The notes under the pieces were generated by a model. That model ran no database searches, was not told the DNA's origin, and saw only the letters and a list, made by a program, of their open reading frames with translations. Shown here one piece after another: positions 51,801-64,000 of a stretch of 64,000 bases of DNA. The position numbers and the translations under genes were made by a program. The stretch's first letter is position 1. Each line of letters opens with the position of its first letter. Source of the stretch: Pseudorasbora parva (Eukaryota; Chordata; Actinopteri; Cypriniformes; Gobionidae); contig NC_090196.1 in NCBI RefSeq assembly GCF_024679245.1, forward strand, positions 10,584,782 through 10,648,781, read 5' to 3'.

Positions 51801-54128
51801 CAATTTTCAAAAATATAAAAAAAATCTTTCCTTTATAGGTTTGCTCATTCTGTCCTTTGATATTTGTTCAGAGTGACCCTGACTATTACTGTATTTATGT
51901 ACAAGTCATTTTACTGTATAGTTTTAGAGAAAAGTACAGTCAAACTGCAAATATTCTGTCTATTCAAAAACTTACATTGTGTCCAATTTTCAAAAATTAA
52001 TAAAAATCTTTCCTTTTTATGTTTGCTCATTCTGTCATTTGATATTTGTTTAGAGGGACCCCAAATATTACTGTATTTATGTACAAGTCATTTTACTGTA
52101 TAGTTTTAGAGAAAAGTACAGTCGAATATGCCCCAAATATTAACATGCATTCAAATACTTACACTGTCCCATTTTTTCAAAATATCATAAACAATTTCAA
52201 GCACTTACAGTTCAATTTTCAAAAATATCATAAAAATCTTTCCTTTATAGGTTTGCTCATTCCTGCCTTTGATATTTGTTTAGAGTGACCCTGACAATTA
52301 CTGTATTTATGTACAAGTCATTTTACCGTATAGTTTTAGAGAAAAGTACAGTCCAATTTGCCCCAAAATTCATTCAAGCACTTGCACTGTCCAATTTTTA
52401 ACAATTCATAAAACTCTTTCCTTTATAGGTTTGCTCATTCTGTCCTTTAATATTTGTTCAGAGTGACGCTGACTATTACTGTATTTATGTACAAGTCATT
52501 TTACTGTATAGTTTTAGAGAAAAGTACAGTCAAACTGCAAATAATCTGTCTATTCAAACACTTACATTGTGTCCAATTTTCAACAATTCATAAAACTCTT
52601 TCCTTTATAGGTTTGCTCATTCTTTCATTTGATATTTGTTTAGAGTGACCCTGAATATTACTGTATTTATTTACAAGTCATTTTACTGTATAGTTTTAGA
52701 GAAAAGTACAGTCGAATATGCCCCAAATATTAACGTGCATTCAAATACTTACACTGTCCCATTTTTTCAAAAAATCATAAACAATTTTACTTCATAGGTT
52801 TTCTCATTCTGTCATTTTAAATTTGTTCAGAGTGACCCTGACTATTACTGTATTTATTTACAAGTAATTTTACTGTATAGTTTTGGAGAAAAGTGAAGTC
52901 AAACTCTCCCCAAAATTCATTCAAGCACTTACAGTCCAATTTTCAAAAATATAAAAAAAAATCTTTCCTTTATAGGTTTGCTCATTCTGTCCTTTGATAT
53001 TTGTTCAGAGTGACCCTGACTATTACTGTATTTATGTACAAGTAATTTTACTGTATAATTTTGGAGAAAAGTACAGTCAAATTCGCCCAAAAATTCATTC
53101 AAGCACTTACAGTCCAATTTTCAAAAATATCATAAAAATCTTTCCTTTATAGGTTTGCTCATTCTGTCCTTTGATATTTGTTTAGAGTGACACTGACTAA
53201 TACTGTATTTATGTACAAGTCATTTTACTGTATAGTTTTAGAGAAAAGTACAGTCTAATTTGCCCCAAAATTCATTCAAGCACTTGCACTGTCCAATTTT
53301 CAACAATTCATAAAACTCTTTCCTTTATAGGTTTGCTCATTCTGTCATTTGATATTTGTTTAGAGTGACACTGACTAATACTGTATTTATTTACAAGTAA
53401 TTTTACTGTATAATTTTGGAGAAAAGTACAGTCAAATTCGCCCAAAAATTCATTCAAGCACTTACAGTCCAATTTTCAAAAATATCATAAAAATCTTTCC
53501 TTTATAGGTTTGTTCATTCTGTCATTTGATATTTGTTTAGAGTGACCCTGACTATTACTGTATGTAGTAACAAGTCATTTTACGGTATAGTTTTGGAGAA
53601 AAGTACAGTCAAATTTGCCCCAAAATTCATTCAAGCACTTACAGTGTCCAATTTGCAAAAATTTCATAAAAATCTTTCCTTTATAGGTTTGCTCATTCTG
53701 TCATTTGATATTTGTTCAGAGTGACGCTGACTATTACTGTATTTATGTACAAGTCATTTTACTGTATAGTTTTAGAGAAAAGTACAGTCAAACTGCAAAT
53801 AATCTGTCTATTCAAACACTTACATTGTGTCCAATTTTCAAAAATTAATAAAAATCTTTCCTTTTTATGTTTGCTCATTCTGTCATTTGATATTTGTTTA
53901 GAGGGACCCCAAATATTACTGTATTTATGTACAAGTCATTTTACTGTATAGTTTTGGAGAAAAGTACAGTCAAACTATCCCCAAAATTCATTCAAGCACT
54001 TACAATCCAATTTTCAAAAATATCATAAAAATCTTTCCTTTATAGGTTTGCTCATTCTGTCCTTTGATATTTGTTCAGAGTGACCCTGACTATTACTGTA
54101 TTTATGTACAAGTCATTTTACTGTATAG
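48870..54128. repeat. Higher-order satellite copy A (about 5258 bp)
   Basis: Starts at the AGTACAGTTCAATTCACCCC monomer. Distinctive monomers recur in copies B and C at constant offsets: GTATGTAGTAACAAGTC at 50624, then +5258 and +9204; TGAGCCTGAATATTACTG at 51510, then +5258 and +9204. Within A, 50596-51060 also recurs at 53533-53997 (offset 2937). Confidence 0.88.
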
Positions 54129-57100
54129 TTTTGGAGAAAAGTACAGTTCAATTCACCCCAAAAATTCATTCAAGCACTTACACTGTCCAGTTTTCAAAAA
54201 AATCATAAAAATCCCTTCTTTATAGGTTTGCTCATTCTGTCATTTGATATTTGTTCAGAGTGACACTGACTATTACTGTATTTATTTACAAGTAACTTTA
54301 CTGTATAGTTTTGGAGTAAAGTGCAGTCAAACTCTCCCCAAAATTCATTCAAGCACTTACAGTCCAATTTTCAAAAAATCATACAAATCTTTCCTTTATA
54401 GGTTTGCTCATTCTGTCATTTGATATTTGTTCAGAGTGACCCCGACTATTACTGTATTTATTTACAAGTCATTTTACTGTATAGTTTTGGAGAAAAGTAC
54501 AGTCAATTTTTCCCCAAAATAATTCAAGCACTTGCACTCTCCAATTTTCAACAATCCATAAAAATCTTTCCTTTATAGGTTTGCTCATTCTGTCATTGGA
54601 TATTTGTTTAGAGTGACCCGACTATTACTGTATTTATTTACAAGTCATTTTACTGTATAGTTTTGGAGAAAAGTACAGTCAATTTTTCCCCAAAATTAAT
54701 TCAAGCACTTGCACTCTCCAATTTTCAACAATCCATAAAAATCTTTCCTTTATAGATTTGCTCATTCTGTCATTGGATATTTGTTTAGAGTGACCCTGAC
54801 TATTATTGTATTTATGTACAAGACATTTTACTGTATAGTTTTGGAGAAAAGTACAGTCCAATTTGCCCCAAAATTAATTTAAGCAATTGCACTGTCCAAT
54901 TTTCAACAATTCATAAAACTCTTTCCTTTATAGGTTTGCTCATTCTGTCATTTGATATTAGTTCAGAGTCACCCTGACTATTATTGTATTTATGTGCAAG
55001 TCATTTTACTGTATAGTTTTAGAGAAAAGTACAGTCCAATTTGCCCTAAAATTCATTTAAGCAATTGCACTGTCCAATTTTCAAAAATTCATAAAAATAT
55101 TTCCTTTATAGGTTTGCTCATTCTGTCCTTTGATATTTGTTCAGAGTGACCCTGACTATTACTGTATTTATGTACAAGTCATTTTACTGTATATTTTTGG
55201 AGAAAAGGGCAGTCAAACTGCAAATATCTGTCTATTCAAACACTTACATTGTGTCCAATTTTCAAAAATTCATAAAAATCTTTCCTTTTGCTCATTCTGT
55301 CATTTAATATTTGTTTAGAGTGACCCTGACTATTACTGTATTTATGTACAAGTCATTTTACTGTATAGTTTTAGAGAAAAGTACAGTCGAATATGCCCCA
55401 AATATCAACGTGCATTCAAATACTTACACTGTCCCATTTTTTCAAAAATTCATAAACAATTTTACTTCATAGGTTTTCTCATTCTGTCATTTTAAATTTG
55501 TTCAGAGTGACCCTGACTATTACTGTATTTATTTACAAGTAATTTTATTGTATAGTTTTGGAGAAAAGTGCAGTCAAACTCTCCCAAAATTCATTCAAGC
55601 ACTTACAGTCCAATTTTCAAAAATATAAAAAAAAAAATCTTTCCTTTATAGGTTTGCTCATTCTGTCCTTTGATATTTGTTCAGAGTGACCCTGACTATT
55701 ACTGTATTTATGAACAAGTAATTTTACTGTATAATTTTGGAGAAAAGTACAGTCAAATTCGCCCAAAAATTCATTCAAGCACTTACAGTCCAATTTTCAA
55801 AAATATCATAAAAATCTTTCCTTTATAGGTTTGTTCATTCTGTCATTTGATATTTGTTTAGAGTGACCCTGACTATTACAGTATGTAGTAACAAGTCATT
55901 TTACGGTATAGTTTTGGAGAAAAGTACAGTCAAATTTGCCCCAAAATTCATTCAAGCACTTACAGTGTCCAATTTGCAAAAATTTCATAAAAATCTTTCC
56001 TTTATAGGTTTGTTCATTCTGTCATTTGATATTTGTTCAGAGTGACGCTGACTATTACTGTATTTATGTACAAGTCATTTTACTGTATAGTTTTAGAGAA
56101 AAGTACAGTCAAACTGTAAATAATCTGTCTATTCAAACACTTACATTGTGTCCAATTTTCAAAAATTAATAAAAATCTTTCCTTTTTATGTTTGCTCATT
56201 CTGTCATTTGATATTTGTTTAGAGGGACCCCAAATATTACTGTATTTATGTACAAGTCATTTTACTGTATAGTTTTGGAGAAAAGTACAGTCAAACTATC
56301 CCCAAAATTCATTCAAGCACTTACAATCCAATTTTCAGAAATATCATAAAAATCTTTCCTTTATAGGTTTGCTCATTCTGTCCTTTGATATTTGTTCAGA
56401 GTGACCCTGACTATTACTGTATTTATGTACAAGTCATTTTACTGTATAGTTTTAGAGAAAAGTACAGTCCAATTTGCCCCAAAATTCATTCAAGCACTTG
56501 CACTGTCAAATTTTCAACAATTCATAAAACTCTTTCCTTTATAGGTTTGCTCATTCTGTCATTTGATATTTGTTCAGAGTGACCCTGACTATTACTGTAT
56601 TTATTTACAAGTCATTTTACTGTATAGTTTTAGAGAAAAGTACAGTCGAATATGCCCCAAATATCAACGTGCATTCAAAAACTTACACTGTCCCATTTTT
56701 TCAAAAAATCATAAACAATTTTACTTCATAGGTTTTCTCATTCCGTCATTTTAAATGTGTTCAGAGTGAGCCTGAATATTACTGTATTTATTTACAAGTC
56801 ATTTTACTGTATAGTTTTAGAGAAAAGTACAGTCGAATATGCCCCAAATATCAATGTGCATTCAAATACTTACACTGTCCCATTTTTTTCCAAAATTCAT
56901 AAACAATTTTACTTCATAGGTTTTCTCATTCTGTCATTTGAAATTTGTTCAGAGTGACCCTGAATATTACTGTATTTATTTACAAGTATTTTTACTGTAT
57001 AGTTTTGGAGAAAAGTGCAGTCAAACTCTCCCCAAAATTAATTCAAGCACTTACAGTCCAATTTTCAAAAATATAAAAAAAATCTTTCCTTTATAGGTTT

Positions 57101-58074
57101 GCTCATTCTGTCCTTTGATATTTGTTCAGAGTGACCCTGACTATTACTGTATTTATGTACAAGTCATTTTACTGTATAGTTTTAGAGAAAAGTACAGTCA
57201 AATTCGCCCAAAAATTCATTCAAGCACTTACAGTCCAATTTTCAAAAATATCATAAAAATCTTTCCTTTATAGGTTTGCTCATTCTGTCCTTTGATATTT
57301 GTTTAGAGTGACACTGACTAATACTGTATTTATGTACAAGTCATTTTACTGTATAGTTTTAGAGAAAAGTACAGTCTAATTTGCCCCAAAATTCATTCAA
57401 GCACTTGCACTGTCCAATTTTCAACAATTCATAAAACTCTTTCCTTTATAGGTTTGCTCATTCTGTCATTTGATATTTGTTTAGAGTGACACTGACTAAT
57501 ACTGTATTTATTTACAAGTAATTTTACTGTATAATTTTGGAGAAAAGTACAGTCAAATTCGCCCAAAAATTCATTCAAGCACTTACAGTCCAATTTTCAA
57601 AAATATCATAAAAATCTTTCCTTTATAGGTTTGTTCATTCTGTCATTTGATATTTGTTTAGAGTGACCCTGACTATTACTGTATGTAGTAACAAGTCATT
57701 TTACGGTATAGTTTTGGAGAAAAGTACAGTCAAATTTGCCCCAAAATTCATTCAAGCACTTACAGTGTCCAATTTGCAAAAATTTCATAAAAATCTTTCC
57801 TTTATAGGTTTGCTCTTTCTTTCATTTGATATTTGTTCAGAGTGACGCTGACTATTACTGTATTTATGTACAAGTCATTTTACTGTATAGTTTTAGAGAA
57901 AAGTACAGTCAAACTGCAAATAATCTGTCTATTCAAACACTTACATTGTGTCCAATTTTCAAAAATTAATAAAAATCTTTCCTTTTTATGTTTGCTTATT
58001 CTGTCATTTTATATTTGTTTAGAGGGACCCCAAATATTACTGTATTTATGTACAAGTCATTTTACTGTATAGTT
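54128..58074. repeat. Higher-order satellite copy B (about 3946 bp, two internal deletions)
   Basis: Offset from A is 5258 up to about 57190, then 4121 (1137 bp missing relative to A), and finally one monomer of about 175 bp is missing before the next copy starts at 58074. Flanking monomers remain in phase at both deletions. Confidence 0.85.
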
Positions 58075-61000
58075 TTGGAGAAAAGTACAGTTCAATTCAC
58101 CCCAAAAATTCATTCAAGCACTTACACTGTCCAGTTTTCAAAAAAAATCATAAAAATCCCTTCTTTATAGGTTTGCTCATTCTGTCATTTGATATTTGTT
58201 CAGAGTGACACTGACTATTACTGTATTTATTTACAAGTAACTTTACTGTATAGTTTTGGAGTAAAGTGCAGTCAAACTCTCCCCAAAATTCATTCAAGCA
58301 CTTACAGTCCAATTTTCAAAAAATCATACAAATCTTTCCTTTATAGGTTTGCTCATTCTGTCATTTGATATTTGTTCAGAGTGACCCCGACTATTACTGT
58401 ATTTATTTACAAGTCATTTTACTGTATAGTTTTGGAGAAAAGTACAGTCAATTTTTCCCCAAAATTAATTCAAGCACTTGCACTCTCCAATTTTCAACAA
58501 TCCATAAAAATCTTTCCTTTATAGGTTTGCTCATTCTGTCATTGGATATTTGTTTAGAGTGACCCGACTATTACTGTATTTATTTACAAGTCATTTTAAT
58601 GTATAGTTTTGGAGAAACGTACAGTCAATTTTTCCCCAAAATTAATTCAAGCACTTGCACTCTCCAATTTTCAACAATCCATAAAAATCTTTCCTTTATA
58701 GGTTTGCTCATTCTGTCATTGGATATTTGTTTAGAGTGACCCTGACTATTATTGTATTTATGTACAAGACATTTTACTGTATAGTTTTGGAGAAAAGTAC
58801 AGTCCAATTTGCCCCAAAATTAATTTAAGCAATTGCACTGTCCAATTTTCAACAATTCATAAAACTCTTTCCTTTATAGGTTTGCTCATTCTGTCATTTG
58901 ATATTAGTTCAGAGTCACCCTGACTATTATTGTATTTATGTGCAAGTCATTTTACTGTATAGTTTTAGAGAAAAGTACAGTCCAATTTGCCCCAAAATTC
59001 ATTTAAGCAATTGCACTGTCCAATTTTTAAAAAATTCATAAAAATATTTCCTTTATAGGTTTGCTCATTCTGTCCTTTGATATTTGTTCAGAGTGACCCT
59101 GACTATTACTGTATTTATGTACAAGTCATTTTACTGTATATTTTTGGAGAAAAGGGCAGTCAAACTGCAAATATCTGTCTATTCAAACACTTACATTGTG
59201 TCCAATTTTCAAAAATTCATAAAAATCTTTCCTTTTGCTCATTCTGTCATTTAATATTTGTTTAGAGTGACCCTGACTATTACTGTATTTATGTACAAGT
59301 AATTTTACTGTATAGTTTTAGAGAAAAGTACAGTCGAATATGCCCCAAATATCAACGTGCATTCAAATACTTACACTGTCCCATTTTTTCAAAAATTCAT
59401 AAACAATTTTACTTCATAGGTTTTCTCATTCTGTCATTTTAAATTTGTTCAGAGTGACCCTGACTATTACTGTATTTATTTTCAAGTAATTTTATTGTAT
59501 AGTTTTGGAGAAAAGTGCAGTCAAACTCTCCCAAAATTAATTCAAGCACTTACAGTCCAATTTTCAAAAATATAAAAAAAAATCTTTCCTTTATAGGTTT
59601 GCTCATTCTGTCCTTTGATATTTGTTCAGAGTGACCCTGACTATTACTGTATTTATGAACAAGTAATTTTACTGTATAATTTTGGAGAAAAGTACAGTCA
59701 AATTCACCCAAAAATTCATTCAAGCACTTACAGTCCAATTTTCAAAAATATCATAAAAATCTTTCCTTTATAGGTTTGTTCATTCTGTCATTTGATATTT
59801 GTTTAGAGTGACCCTGACTATTACTGTATGTAGTAACAAGTCATTTTACGGTATAGTTTTGGAGAAAAGTACAGTCAAATTTGCCCCAAAATTCATTCAA
59901 GCACTTACAGTGTCCAATTTGCAAAAATTTCATAAAAATCTTTCCTTTATAGGTTTGTTCATTCTGTCATTTGATATTTGTTCAGAGTGACGCTGACTAT
60001 TACTGTATTTATGTACAAGTCATTTTACTGTATAGTTTTAGAGAAAAGTACAGTCAAACTGCAAATAATCTGTCTATTCAAACACTTACATTGTGTCCAA
60101 TTTTCAAAAATTAATAAAAATCTTTCCTTTTTATGTTTGCTCATTCTGTCATTTGATATTTGTTTAGAGGGACCCCAAATATTACTGTATTTATGTACAA
60201 GTCATTTTACTGTATAGTTTTGGAGAAAAATACAGTCAAACTATCCCCAAAATTCATTCAAGCACTTACAATCCAATTTTCAGAAATATCATAAAAATCT
60301 TTCCTTTATAGGTTTGCTCATTCTGTCCTTTGATATTTGTTCAGAGTGACCCTGACTATTACTGTATTTATGTACAAGTCATTTTACTGTATAGTTTTAG
60401 AGAAAAGTACAGTCCAATTTGCCCCAAAATTCATTCAAGCACTTGCACTGTCAAATTTTCAACAATTCATAAAACTCTTTCCTTTATAGGTTTGCTCATT
60501 CTGTCATTTGATATTTGTTCAGAGTGACCCTGACTATTACTGTATTTATTTACAAGTCATTTTACTGTATAGTTTTAGAGAAAAGTACAGTCGAATATGC
60601 CCCAAATATCAACGTGCATTCAAAAACTTACACTGTCCCATTTTTTCAAAAAATCATAAACAATTTTACTTCATAGGTTTTCTCATTCCGTCATTTTAAA
60701 TGTGTTCAGAGTGAGCCTGAATATTACTGTATTTATTTACAAGTCATTTTACTGTATAGTTTTAGAGAAAAGTACAGTCGAATATGCCCCAAATATCAAT
60801 GTGCATTCAAATACTTACACTGTCCCATTTTTTTCCAAAATTCATAAACAATTTTACTTCATAGGTTTTCTCATTCTGTCATTTGAAATTTGTTCAGAGT
60901 GACCCTGAATATTACTGTATTTATTTACAAGTATTTTTACTGTATAGTTTTGGAGAAAAGTGCAGTCAAACTCTCCCCAAAATTAATTCAAGCACTTACA

Positions 61001-63330
61001 GTCCAATTTTCAAAAATATAAAAAAAAATCTTTCCTTTATAGGTTTGCTCATTCTGTCCTTTGATATTTGTTCAGAGTGACCCTGACTATTACTGTATTT
61101 ATGTACAAGTCATTTTACTGTATAGTTTTAGAGAAAAGTACAGTCAAACTGCAAATATTCTGTCTATTCAAAAACTTACATTGTGTCCAATTTTCAAAAA
61201 TTAATAAAAATCTTTCCTTTTTATGTTTGCTCATTCTGTCATTTGATATTTGTTTAGAGGGACCCCAAATATTACTGTATTTATGTACAAGTCATTTTAC
61301 TGTATAGTTTTAGAGAAAAGTACAGTCGAATATGCCCCAAATATTAACATGCATTCAAATACTTACACTGTCCCATTTTTTCAAAATATCATAAACAATT
61401 TCAAGCACTTACAGTTCAATTTTCAAAAATATCATAAAAATCTTTCCTTTATAGGTTTGCTCATTCCTGCCTTTGATATTTGTTTAGAGTGACCCTGACA
61501 ATTACTGTATTTATGTACAAGTCATTTTACCGTATAGTTTTAGAGAAAAGTACAGTCCAATTTGCCCCAAAATTCATTCAAGCACTTGCACTGTCCAATT
61601 TTTAACAATTCATAAAACTCTTTCCTTTATAGGTTTGCTCATTCTGTCCTTTAATATTTGTTCAGAGTGACGCTGACTATTACTGTATTTATGTACAAGT
61701 CATTTTACTGTATAGTTTTAGAGAAAAGTACAGTCAAACTGCAAATAATCTGTCTATTCAAACACTTACATTGTGTCCAATTTTCAACAGTTCATAAAAC
61801 TCTTTCCTTTATAGGTTTGCTCATTCTTTCATTTGATATTTGTTTAGAGTGACCCTGAATATTACTGTATTTATTTACAAGTCATTTTACTGTATAGTTT
61901 TAGAGAAAAGTACAGTCGAATATGCCCCAAATATTAACGTGCATTCAAATACTTACACTGTCCCATTTTTTCAAAAAATCATAAACAATTTTACTTCATA
62001 GGTTTTCTCATTCTGTCATTTTAAATTTGTTCAGAGTGACCCTGACTATTACTGTATTTATTTACAAGTAATTTTACTGTATAGTTTTGGAGAAAAGTGA
62101 AGTCAAACTCTCCCCAAAATTCATTCAAGCACTTACAGTCCAATTTTCAAAAATATAAAAAAAAATCTTTCCTTTATAGGTTTGCTCATTCTGTCCTTTG
62201 ATATTTGTTCAGAGTGACCCTGACTATTACTGTATTTATGTACAAGTAATTTTACTGTATAATTTTGGAGAAAAGTACAGTCAAATTCGCCCAAAAATTC
62301 ATTCAAGCACTTACAGTCCAATTTTCAAAAATATCATAAAAATCTTTCCTTTATAGGTTTGCTCATTCTGTCCTTTGATATTTGTTTAGAGTGACACTGA
62401 CTAATACTGTATTTATGTACAAGTCATTTTACTGTATAGTTTTAGAGAAAAGTACAGTCTAATTTGCCCCAAAATTCATTCAAGCACTTGCACTGTCCAA
62501 TTTTCAACAATTCATAAAACTCTTTCCTTTATAGGTTTGCTCATTCTGTCATTTGATATTTGTTTAGAGTGACACTGACTAATACTGTATTTATTTACAA
62601 GTAATTATACTGTATAATTTTGGAGAAAAGTACAGTCAAATTCGCCCAAAAATTCATTCAAGCACTTACAGTCCAATTTTCAAAAATATCATAAAAATCT
62701 TTCCTTTATAGGTTTGTTCATTCTGTCATTTGATATTTGTTTAGAGTGACCCTGACTATTACTGTATGTAGTAACAAGTCATTTTACGGTATAGTTTTGG
62801 AGAAAAGTACAGTCAAATTTGCCCCAAAATTCATTCAAGCACTTACAGTGTCCAATTTGCAAAAATTTCATAAAAATCTTTCCTTTATAGGTTTGCTCAT
62901 TCTGTCATTTGATATTTGTTCAGAGTGACACTGACTATTACTGTATTTATGTACAAGTCATTTTACTGTATAGTTTTAGAGAAAAGTACAGTCAAACTGC
63001 AAATAATCTGTCTATTCAAACACTTACATTGTGTCCAATTTTCAAAAATTAATAAAAATCTTTCCTTTTTATGTTTGCTCATTCTGTCATTTGATATTTG
63101 TTTAGAGGGACCCCAAATATTACTGTATTTATGTACAAGTCATTTTACTGTATAGTTTTGGAGAAAAGTACAGTCAAACTATCCCCAAAATTCATTCAAG
63201 CACTTACAATCCAATTTTCAAAAATATCATAAAAATCTTTCCTTTATAGGTTTGCTCATTCTGTCCTTTGATATTTGTTCAGAGTGACCCTGACTATTAC
63301 TGTATTTATGTACAAGTCATTTTACTGTAT
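58074..63330. repeat. Higher-order satellite copy C (about 5256 bp)
   Basis: Matches copy A at an offset of 9204 over its length, including the monomers missing from B (61068, 61250, 61658). Similarity to the start of a further copy stops at about 63330, where more diverged monomers follow to the window edge. Confidence 0.87.
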
Positions 63331-64000
63331 AGTTTTAGAGAAAAGTACAGTCCAATTTGCCCCAAAATTCATTCAAGCACTTGCACTGTCCAATTTTCAA
63401 CAATTCATAAAACTCTTTCCTTTATAGGTTTGCTCATTCTTTCATTTGATATTTGTTTAGAGTGACCCTGACTATTACTGTATGTAGTAACAAGTCATTT
63501 TACTGTATAGTTTTGGAGAAAAGTACAGTCAAATTCGCCCCAAAATTCATTCAAGGACTTACAGTGTCCAATTTGCAAAAATTCATAAAAATCGTTCCTT
63601 TATAGGTTTGCCCATTCTGCCATTTGATATTTGTTCAAGGGGACCCTGACTATTACTGTATTTATGTACAAGTCATTTTACTGTATAGTTTAAGAGAAAA
63701 GTACAGTCCAATTTGCCCCAAAATTCATTCAAGCACTTGCACTGTCCAATTTTCAACAATTCATAAAACTCTTTCCTTTATAGGTTTGCTCACTCTATCA
63801 TTAGATTTTTGTTCAGAGTGACCCTAACTATTACTTTATTTATTTACAAGTTGTTTTACTGTATATTTTGGGAGAAAAGTGCAGTCAAACTGCAAATCGG
63901 TCCATTCAAACACTTACACTGTGTCCAATTTTCAAAAATGCATAAAAATCTTTCCTTTATAGGTTTGCTCATTCTGTCATTTGATATTTGTTTAAAGTGA

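Larger units (their letters stand above)
48736..64000. repeat. 178-bp-monomer satellite array running to the window edge
   Basis: About 85 head-to-tail monomers of 176-180 bp. Landmarks in order are TTTGCTCATTCTGTCATTTG, GTTCAGAGTGACCCTGAC, TATTACTGTATTTATGTAC, AAGTCATTTTACTGTATAG, GGAGAAAAGTACAGTC, a variable CCCCAAAATTCATTCAAGC segment, and AAATCTTTCCTTTATAGG. Two main variants exist in the variable part, one with ATATCAACGTGCATTCAAA and one with AATTCATTCAAGCACTT. Each monomer carries stops in all frames, and the many 60-80 codon ORFs just reflect monomer phase. No CENP-B-box-like motif was seen by eye. The array is not interrupted by any mobile element. Confidence 0.95.

Noticed and set aside
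48736..64000. Dozens of recurring 60-80 codon ORFs with a hydrophobic look (for example ITVFMYKSFYCIVLEKSTV)
   Set aside because: They repeat with the satellite period, start at the same monomer position and end at stops fixed in the monomer. No ORF spans more than about one monomer and there is no sign of coding constraint.
48736..64000. Possible CRISPR-like array because of regular repeats
   Set aside because: Repeats are 178 bp with no short repeat/unique spacer pattern, and the genome is eukaryotic.

Overview
The window looks like repeat-dense, gene-poor DNA from a teleost fish, most likely a cyprinid. The evidence is the mix of DIRS tyrosine-recombinase retrotransposons, an L1/Tx1-type LINE, an L2-type LINE tail, Gypsy elements (one with the Gmr1-like integrase-before-RT order), several hAT-type DNA elements with 8-bp target duplications, fish foldback repeats, and long TG, TA and GATA microsatellites. 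Organism assignment is inference from repeat families. No RNA gene or intact host gene was recognised. The only host-like coding remnant is a frame-broken, multi-exon minus-strand gene at 6.2-9.5 kb.

Layout. 1-6077: the 3' part of a plus-strand DIRS element, split by a 3.06-kb TIR transposon that itself carries a second TIR element. 6.2-9.5 kb: the exon remnants and a GACA/GATA minisatellite. 9.77-10.3 kb: a short 5'-truncated L1 tail. 11.0-16.4 kb: a solo LTR holding a full-length L1 with both ORFs open. 16.6-26.4 kb: DNA transposons, MITEs and microsatellites. 27.0-30.5 kb: a deleted Gypsy element with integrase upstream of RT. 32.3-35.5 kb: a degraded minus-strand Gypsy split by a hAT-type element. 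35.5-46.9 kb: a satellite of about 47-bp monomers in a higher-order unit of about 377 bp, opened by a minus-strand DIRS copy, whose gag gene is in turn split by a complete plus-strand DIRS copy (39900-45257). 47.1-48.7 kb: an old degenerate satellite of roughly 100-bp units. 48.7-64.0 kb: an unbroken satellite of about 178-bp monomers in near-identical higher-order copies of about 5.26 kb.

Working units are mobile elements. The plus-strand DIRS copy has gag, RT/RNase H, a methyltransferase-like region and a tyrosine recombinase, plus inverted terminal repeats and an internal complementary region matching the joined ends of the element. The L1 has ORF1 and ORF2 open. Many insertions are bounded well enough (5, 7, 8 and 12-bp duplications, or a shared GTT for DIRS) to order the events. 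The satellites suggest a pericentromeric or heterochromatic setting. The least ordinary items are the DIRS-within-DIRS insertion with its GTT crossover and circle-junction region, and the 5.26-kb higher-order satellite with register-preserving deletions.
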